Positions 6,774-10,670 of a DNA stretch of 10,670 nt are shown here, one piece after another (within the stretch, counting starts at the first letter, position 1; every line of letters starts with the position of its first letter). Position numbers and translations under genes: made by a program. The stretch is from contig JAITNC010000018.1 of the NCBI GenBank assembly GCA_031290675.1, positions 1 through 10,670 on the forward strand. Reading direction: 5' to 3'. Below the pieces are notes generated by a model. It worked only from the letters and a program-made list of their open reading frames with translations. It was not told where the DNA came from and ran no database searches. The stretch is from Campylobacteraceae bacterium. GTDB lineage: Bacteria; Campylobacterota; Campylobacteria; Campylobacterales; Campylobacteraceae.

Positions 6774-7805
6774 TTGAATTACAGTATTTATCACCTCTCA
6801 CACACCGACCTTGACGGCTATGGCTGTCAGTTTGTCGCACAAACATACTTTAAAAATATCAAGTTTTACAACTCAAACTACGGCAAAGAGATAGATGAGC
6901 GTTACTCCAAGATACTTGAGGAGATAAAAGCCTCGCCTGCCGCTGCGCTCATACTTATAACCGACCTGAACTTGACTTCGGAGCAAGCGAGAAATTTTGA
7001 AAGGCAGCTCTCTTATCTGCCCAATAAAACAAAGCTTTTGCTTTTAGACCACCACCAGAGCGGACAAGATATAGCCGAGCGCCACGCTTGGTATTTTTTG
7101 GACTCCAGCCGCAGTGCGACAAAGATAACTTACGATTTTTTCTCATCTATTTACGGCAAAAACGCCTCGCTGGAAAAGCTTGTAGATATCATCAACTCGG
7201 TTGATATTTGGCTGAACGAGGATAAAAATTTTGAGATAGGCAAAGTCGCCCTCACGCTTATAGGAAACTCAAAAGAGTTAAATCGCATCATGTTTGATGA
7301 GGCAAATACGGAGTTTATGTTTTCGCTTTTAGAGCAAAGTATGGCGTTTTTTGACGAACAAGACGCTCATATCGTGCTTGAGGACAATATACACGCTATG
7401 AAAAAAAACTTCTTCAGACTTGGCAAAAACGACACACTTGGAAATCTCGTATCAAAATACAATGTGATGCTTTTGGAGAAACTCAAAGACAAAATGACTA
7501 TAAATTATAAAGGCCACAAGGGTATCTTGACGTTCAATATAGGCGGAGTTTCTATCGTGGGCAACGACTTTTTGACGCAAAATAGCGATTTTGACTTTTT
7601 TATGGACGTAACATCAAGAAAAACAGTGAGTTTTCGCTCAAACGGCAAATCAGACGTCAGCAAGATAGCCGCAGAGCTCGCCAATGGCGGCGGACATCAA
7701 AACGCAAGCGGCGGCACGCTGCTGGGCTTTAGAGATAGTTTTTCGTATGATATCATTAAAAATCAAGTACTTGAATTGATAAAATCAAAAGAAGGATTAG
7801 TATGA
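6774..7805 (+). CDS. DHH/DHHA1 family phosphoesterase
   Basis: A 343-residue soluble protein. The N-terminal DHH domain shows the metal-binding motifs HTDLDGYG (10-17), ITDLN (62-66, Asp64), LDHHQSG (91-97) and NSVDIW (141-146, Asp144). The C-terminal DHHA1 domain ends in GGGHQNASGG (305-314), the substrate-binding glycine motif. Architecture and length fit the NrnA/RecJ-like group, which hydrolyses short RNA, pAp or cyclic dinucleotide products with Mn2+; the exact substrate cannot be inferred. The start is TTG at 6774 with AAGGA six bases upstream. The next gene begins inside its stop (ATGA overlap), so the two are translated together. It may share a transcript with the Rrf2 gene 34 bp upstream. 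Confidence 0.9.
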   Translation: MNYSIYHLSHTDLDGYGCQFVAQTYFKNIKFYNSNYGKEIDERYSKILEEIKASPAAALILITDLNLTSEQARNFERQLSYLPNKTKLLLLDHHQSGQDIAERHAWYFLDSSRSATKITYDFFSSIYGKNASLEKLVDIINSVDIWLNEDKNFEIGKVALTLIGNSKELNRIMFDEANTEFMFSLLEQSMAFFDEQDAHIVLEDNIHAMKKNFFRLGKNDTLGNLVSKYNVMLLEKLKDKMTINYKGHKGILTFNIGGVSIVGNDFLTQNSDFDFFMDVTSRKTVSFRSNGKSDVSKIAAELANGGGHQNASGGTLLGFRDSFSYDIIKNQVLELIKSKEGLV

Positions 7806-8056
7806 GTTATGAAGATTTTGACGCAGAAGAGTATCAGGAAGAGATAAAAGACCTCTCTTTGCAGCTCGCCGATATGTTAAATGCGGCTTTGTATTTCGCT
7901 GGTGTGAAAAAAGCGAAACTTGAAGAGGCGCTTGACGCTTATCTGGACGAGATGGACGAAACGTTGGGAGAGGACGAGGACGCCTTGATGGGGTTTGAGG
8001 AGATAGTGAAAGTTATCAAACATTTGAAAGGCTCAAGGGCGGATTTGTTTGTGTAG
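7802..8056 (+). CDS. Small acidic protein of unknown function
   Basis: 84 residues, not recognised. It is strongly acidic, with Asp/Glu clusters at the N-terminus (YEDFDAEEYQEEIKD) and middle (DEMDETLGEDED), apparently all helical, with no signal peptide, membrane segment or cysteine. The segment LADMLNAALYFAGVKKAKLE is the most conserved-looking part. Its ATG overlaps the stop of the DHH phosphoesterase by 4 bp (ATGA), so the two are coupled and the proteins may work together. It is the last gene before the R-M module's own promoter. Confidence 0.8.
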   Translation: MSYEDFDAEEYQEEIKDLSLQLADMLNAALYFAGVKKAKLEEALDAYLDEMDETLGEDEDALMGFEEIVKVIKHLKGSRADLFV

Positions 8057-8074
8057 AGTGGTGTACGAAAAAGC

Positions 8075-8103
8075 TTGACATTTTCATCGCCCTACAGTAA
8101 AAT
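8075..8103 (+). promoter_or_regulatory. Sigma70 promoter of the R-M module
   Basis: TTGACA (8075-8080), a 17-bp spacer and TAAAAT (8098-8103), about 40 bp before the methyltransferase ATG. It is close to consensus, so the methyltransferase should be expressed on entering a new host. I saw no C-protein box or controller gene. Confidence 0.75.
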
Positions 8104-8142
8104 ATTATATATTATTTTGTATCTCGAAAAGGGTCTAGTCGA

Positions 8143-9219
8143 ATGGATAAAAGTGCCGTTGCCGAATATAATAATTTAAAGCAAACTGCACAACAATTAA
8201 CCTTGTTTGATTTGGTTTCTTTTAAATACGAAAAAGAAAAAAATATCGTGCCTGTACGTACTTCAGTATGGGACGATTTCAAGTTTATAGATTTATTTGC
8301 AGGAATAGGTGGTATTCGTTTAGGATTTGAACACGTTGGTGGTCAATGTGTATTTTCATCGGAGTGGGACGAACAAGCCGCTAAAACCTATGAAGCAAAT
8401 TTCGGTGAACGTCCTGCTGGAGATATCACAAAAATTGCCTCGGACAACATACCTGATTTTGATATGCTACTCGGCGGCTTCCCTTGTCAACCATTTAGTA
8501 TTATTGGTGATAAGGCGGGGTTCAATCACGAAACGCAAGGAACATTGTTTTTTGAAATTGAGCGCATACTCTGCGATAAACGCCCAAAAGCATTTATGCT
8601 TGAAAATGTCCGCAACTTAACTGTACACGATGGCGGTAAGACATTTAACGTCATTATTAACCACCTAAAAGCATTGGGTTATAATGTGTATTCAAAAGTT
8701 CTAAATGCACTTGATTTTGGAGTACCACAAAAGCGTGAAAGAATTATAATTTGCGGTTTTATTGACGATGTAAACTTTACTTTTCCTTGCCCCGTACCCA
8801 AACAAGAAAGACTATCTATTGCAGATATTCTTGAAAATGAGAACGATTTAGACGCAGCTTTATGGGTTCGGGATAATATCAAGCAAAGCCGATTTGAACG
8901 AATGAAAACAATTCCCACACGCCCATACATAACACACGAAAATGTAGGGGGTATGGTAACGCCGCATTATTATTCTTGTGCGTTGCGGGCGGGAGCTTCG
9001 TCTAATTATATTCTTGTCAATAATGAGCGTCGCCCGTCGGCAAGAGAAATGTTACGTCTGCAGGGATTTCCAGATACATTCAAAGTCGTTGTACCGTATA
9101 GCGGCATAAAGAAACAAACAGGTAACAGCGTCGCCGTTCCCGTTATAAAAGCAGTTGCAGAAAAGATGTTGATTGCGCTAAAAAATTATGAATGGGAGAA
9201 TGCGAAAAATGGACGTTAA
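8143..9219 (+). CDS. Type II DNA (cytosine-5-)-methyltransferase
   Basis: Methylates cytosine C5 with S-adenosylmethionine, protecting host DNA from the adjacent nuclease. The 358 residues hold the full motif set: I FIDLFAGIGGIRLGFE (48-63), IV GGFPCQPFS (111-119, catalytic Cys115), VI MLENVRNL (152-159), VIII QKRERIIICG (196-205), IX RRPSAREMLRLQGFPDTF (297-314) and X KQTGNSVAVPV (324-334). The target-recognition region lies between VIII and IX (about 210-290). Some 46 residues precede motif I, with QLTLF at 18-22, a possible clamp-binding peptide. The ATG at 8143 follows an AAAAGGG nine bases away. It overlaps the nuclease gene by 11 bp. RGCGCY specificity is inferred from the HaeII-like partner, not from this sequence. 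Confidence 0.95.
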   Translation: MDKSAVAEYNNLKQTAQQLTLFDLVSFKYEKEKNIVPVRTSVWDDFKFIDLFAGIGGIRLGFEHVGGQCVFSSEWDEQAAKTYEANFGERPAGDITKIASDNIPDFDMLLGGFPCQPFSIIGDKAGFNHETQGTLFFEIERILCDKRPKAFMLENVRNLTVHDGGKTFNVIINHLKALGYNVYSKVLNALDFGVPQKRERIIICGFIDDVNFTFPCPVPKQERLSIADILENENDLDAALWVRDNIKQSRFERMKTIPTRPYITHENVGGMVTPHYYSCALRAGASSNYILVNNERRPSAREMLRLQGFPDTFKVVVPYSGIKKQTGNSVAVPVIKAVAEKMLIALKNYEWENAKNGR

Positions 9220-10264
9220 ACAGGCTAAAACCGCTCTCGATACTGTGATTAAAAAATCCCGTGTACACTTATATAAGCCCATACAGGTAGCCGAAATACT
9301 GTATCATCATAGAACAAATCCCAACACAATAGATTTATTACGCCTTGATGATTACCGCAATCAAAGCAAAAAATGGCGTGACGACATTAGTCTCGCTCTG
9401 CTTGGTCGTAGATGTACCAGTACCGCACGGTTTCAAGACGATTTGTTCAACGATAACGCAACTCCGCCGGAAGTGTTAAATGTTCTCGGTCAAGAAAATA
9501 TCCGCACGGGCGGGGCTGTGGAAGCATATATTTACGGGTGCTTCACAAATAAACATACACAACTTACAGTAGCCTTAAAATACTGCCTTGCTGCAACAAG
9601 GGAAAACTTTCAAGTAATCACGTTTATAAACTCATTCCGTGATGAAGCGGGATTAAAGCGGAGTATAGACAAAATTTATGAAGTGATTGTCTATGCCCTA
9701 TTTTCTACGCTCGTTTCAGCGTTGGAATTGAAAGTTGAAATTTCGATTAACCCCGATAAACACGCACTATTGTCAGAGTTTACTGACTTCGCCCAAATGG
9801 TTATGTGCCTTGATGTTGATACCTCAAAAAGCATACAAAGCGCAAAAGTCTTTCGTGTTGGTGTAACAAACGCCGCTGATAGGGGACTTGATATGTATTC
9901 AAACTGGGGTCCTGCTATTCAGATAAAGCATTTGAACCTTAATGAGGAATTGGCAGAAGAGATTGTTGATGGCGTTTCAAGTGATAAAATCGTTATAGTA
10001 TGCAAAGATGCGGAAGAACGGGTAATTTTCTCCTTGCTCAATCAAATAGGTTGGCGCAATAAAATACAAAGTATTATCACTGAAACAAACCTTGCTAATT
10101 GGTATGAAAAAGCCTTGCGTGGTAAGTATTCCGACATTTTGGGTGATGAATTGTTGTCTTGCCTATGTTCGGAAATATCAAATGAATTTCCATCGCTAAC
10201 AGAAACGCCAGATATGCTCAAAGAGCGTGGATATGAGAAATGTATAAATGATTATTGGGTTTAA
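9209..10264 (+). CDS. HaeII-family type II restriction endonuclease
   Basis: A 351-residue nuclease paired with the methyltransferase. Near the N-terminus KKSRVHLYKPIQVAEILYHH and the following KKWRDDISLALLGRRCTSTA match what I remember of the HaeII restriction endonuclease family (Pfam RE_HaeII), and HaeII has about the same length. HaeII cuts RGCGCY, so that is the expected target. A PD-(D/E)xK-like active site is visible as DRGLDMYSNWGPAIQIKHL, with Asp228, Gln238 and Lys240 in a D...QxK arrangement; the Gln replaces the usual acidic residue. I choose the ATG at 9209, ten bases after GGGAG; in-frame ATGs at 9188 and 9200 have poorer sites. It overlaps the methyltransferase by 11 bp, so the nuclease is coupled to its protector. 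Family recall is from memory. Confidence 0.75.
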   Translation: MDVKQAKTALDTVIKKSRVHLYKPIQVAEILYHHRTNPNTIDLLRLDDYRNQSKKWRDDISLALLGRRCTSTARFQDDLFNDNATPPEVLNVLGQENIRTGGAVEAYIYGCFTNKHTQLTVALKYCLAATRENFQVITFINSFRDEAGLKRSIDKIYEVIVYALFSTLVSALELKVEISINPDKHALLSEFTDFAQMVMCLDVDTSKSIQSAKVFRVGVTNAADRGLDMYSNWGPAIQIKHLNLNEELAEEIVDGVSSDKIVIVCKDAEERVIFSLLNQIGWRNKIQSIITETNLANWYEKALRGKYSDILGDELLSCLCSEISNEFPSLTETPDMLKERGYEKCINDYWV

Positions 10265-10488
10265 TAAAAATAATTGAAAAAAACAGAAAGTACAGAGAAA
10301 ATAATGGCGGATACAAAAATCAGTTCGATATTGTTGATATAATAAAAGCACCTTTACAAGACACGGCAAAAATTGTTAATGAGAGTATAGTTTCTCCTGC
10401 TGCTAAACCAACAGGTGAAATTCTATCGTTTATTCCACGTGCTATGCAGCCTTACATCATATATGGCGCGAGAGGGTGGAGTTGCTGA
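10255..10488 (+). pseudogene. Truncated frame resembling the N-terminus of a DUF4393/Abi-alpha protein
   Basis: A short frame of 77 codons opening at a TTG that overlaps the endonuclease stop without a ribosome site. Its core, FDIVDIIKAPLQDTAKIVNE and then AAKPTGEILSFIPRA, resembles the N-terminal region of DUF4393 (Abi-alpha) proteins, which are normally several times longer. The match ends at IPRA, just before the repeat element at 10489. An ATG at 10304 with AGAGAAAA before it reads MADTKI and then would join this frame at FDIVDI after a one-base shift near 10322, so the gene was probably ATG-initiated, frameshifted and cut at its 3' end. It lies in the same direction directly behind the R-M genes. 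A genuine small gene is possible; the family assignment is tentative. Confidence 0.4.
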
Positions 10489-10522
10489 GATTGCCACGTC
10501 GCTTCGCTCCTCGCAATGACGG
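10489..10522. repeat. Dispersed palindromic repeat (CTCGCAATGACGG family)
   Basis: A 34-bp GC-rich element starting GATTGCCACGTCGC and ending CTCGCAATGACGG. ATTGC (10490-10494) pairs with GCAAT (10513-10517) around GTCGCTTCGCTCC. The right 13 bases equal the reconstructed insertion site of the IS at the left edge. I recall very similar elements, read on the other strand as CGTCATTGCGAGGAGC, scattered between genes in many bacterial genomes. It marks the boundary between the R-M cluster and the antitoxin gene. Confidence 0.65.
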
Positions 10523-10532
10523 TGATAGGGGC

Positions 10533-10670
10533 TTAGCCTTCAGTCGCAGACAGCCTCTCTACTTTTAGTGTAAGTCCAAAGCTTTTCAAAAGTTTGTATA
10601 TTGTTGAAAAATAAGCGTCCCGTGAGCCGTCAAGCGTCTTATAAAGGCTTTCTCTGCCGACATTTAACTC
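10533..10670 (-). CDS. Addiction module antidote (HI1420/HigA-type antitoxin), 3' part
   Basis: The last 45 codons of a gene cut by the right edge of the window. The visible sequence contains NVGRESLYKTLDGSRDAYFS followed by TIYKLLKSFGLTLKVERL. This is the second half of the XRE helix-turn-helix of the HI1420-type antitoxin family, whose usual pattern is GRESLYKALS...PxFxTxxKVLKALGLKL; the protein ends a few residues later (SATEG), as in that family. Such antitoxins bind and neutralise a RelE/HigB-like toxin encoded next to them and repress their own operon. The toxin gene would lie outside the window to the right. The start and DNA-binding first half are not visible. Confidence 0.75.
   Translation of the reverse strand, partial: ELNVGRESLYKTLDGSRDAYFSTIYKLLKSFGLTLKVERLSATEG

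Noticed and set aside
8057..8142. Controller (C-protein) binding box upstream of the R-M genes
   Set aside because: No tandem symmetric operator is visible and no small HTH controller gene is present in the module.

Overview
The window looks chromosomal, from a Campylobacterota (epsilonproteobacterial) species. The main evidence is the hrcA-grpE-dnaK order with no adjacent dnaJ, a short (269 aa) HrcA, and putative HspR-type and HrcA-type operators together in front of the operon. S15, Rrf2 and DHH/DHHA1 genes follow. Genus cannot be fixed from sequence alone.

Layout. (1) 10-1207 on the minus strand: a complete 1198-bp insertion sequence with perfect 25-bp terminal inverted repeats and a 7-bp target duplication. 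It carries a DDE transposase with an N-terminal zinc ribbon, broken by two frameshifts in oligo-A tracts. It sits inside a short repeat (CTCGCAATGACGG) that occurs again at 10510-10522. (2) 1312-2273, minus: an EVE-domain protein and a YciA-type acyl-CoA thioesterase. (3) 2354-5616, minus: the heat-shock operon hrcA-grpE-dnaK, ending in a rho-independent terminator. Its 235-bp upstream region holds a sigma70 promoter, a degenerate CIRCE at the expected start of transcription, and two HAIR-like sites. (4) 5852-6124, minus: rpsO. (5) 6335-8056, plus: an Rrf2 regulator with an Fe-S cysteine cluster, a DHH/DHHA1 phosphoesterase and a small acidic protein coupled to it by an ATGA overlap.

(6) 8143-10264, plus: a type II restriction-modification module with its own consensus promoter. 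A C5-cytosine methyltransferase overlaps by 11 bp a downstream gene that I recognise as a HaeII-family restriction endonuclease, so the expected target is RGCGCY. The methyltransferase has a QLTLF peptide near its N-terminus that resembles a sliding-clamp-binding motif. Directly behind is a short, apparently truncated frame resembling the start of a DUF4393/Abi-alpha protein. (7) 10489-10522 is a dispersed palindromic repeat. From 10533 to the right edge, on the minus strand, is the 3' end of an HI1420/HigA-type antitoxin gene.

The left two thirds is ordinary core genome apart from the IS. The right end is an accessory patch (R-M, possible Abi remnant, toxin-antitoxin) lying between core genes and the repeat. 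No gene-free stretch exceeds 300 bp; the longest are 5617-5851 (regulatory, see entries) and 6125-6334 (divergent rpsO/rrf2 promoters). I saw no tRNA, rRNA or CRISPR.
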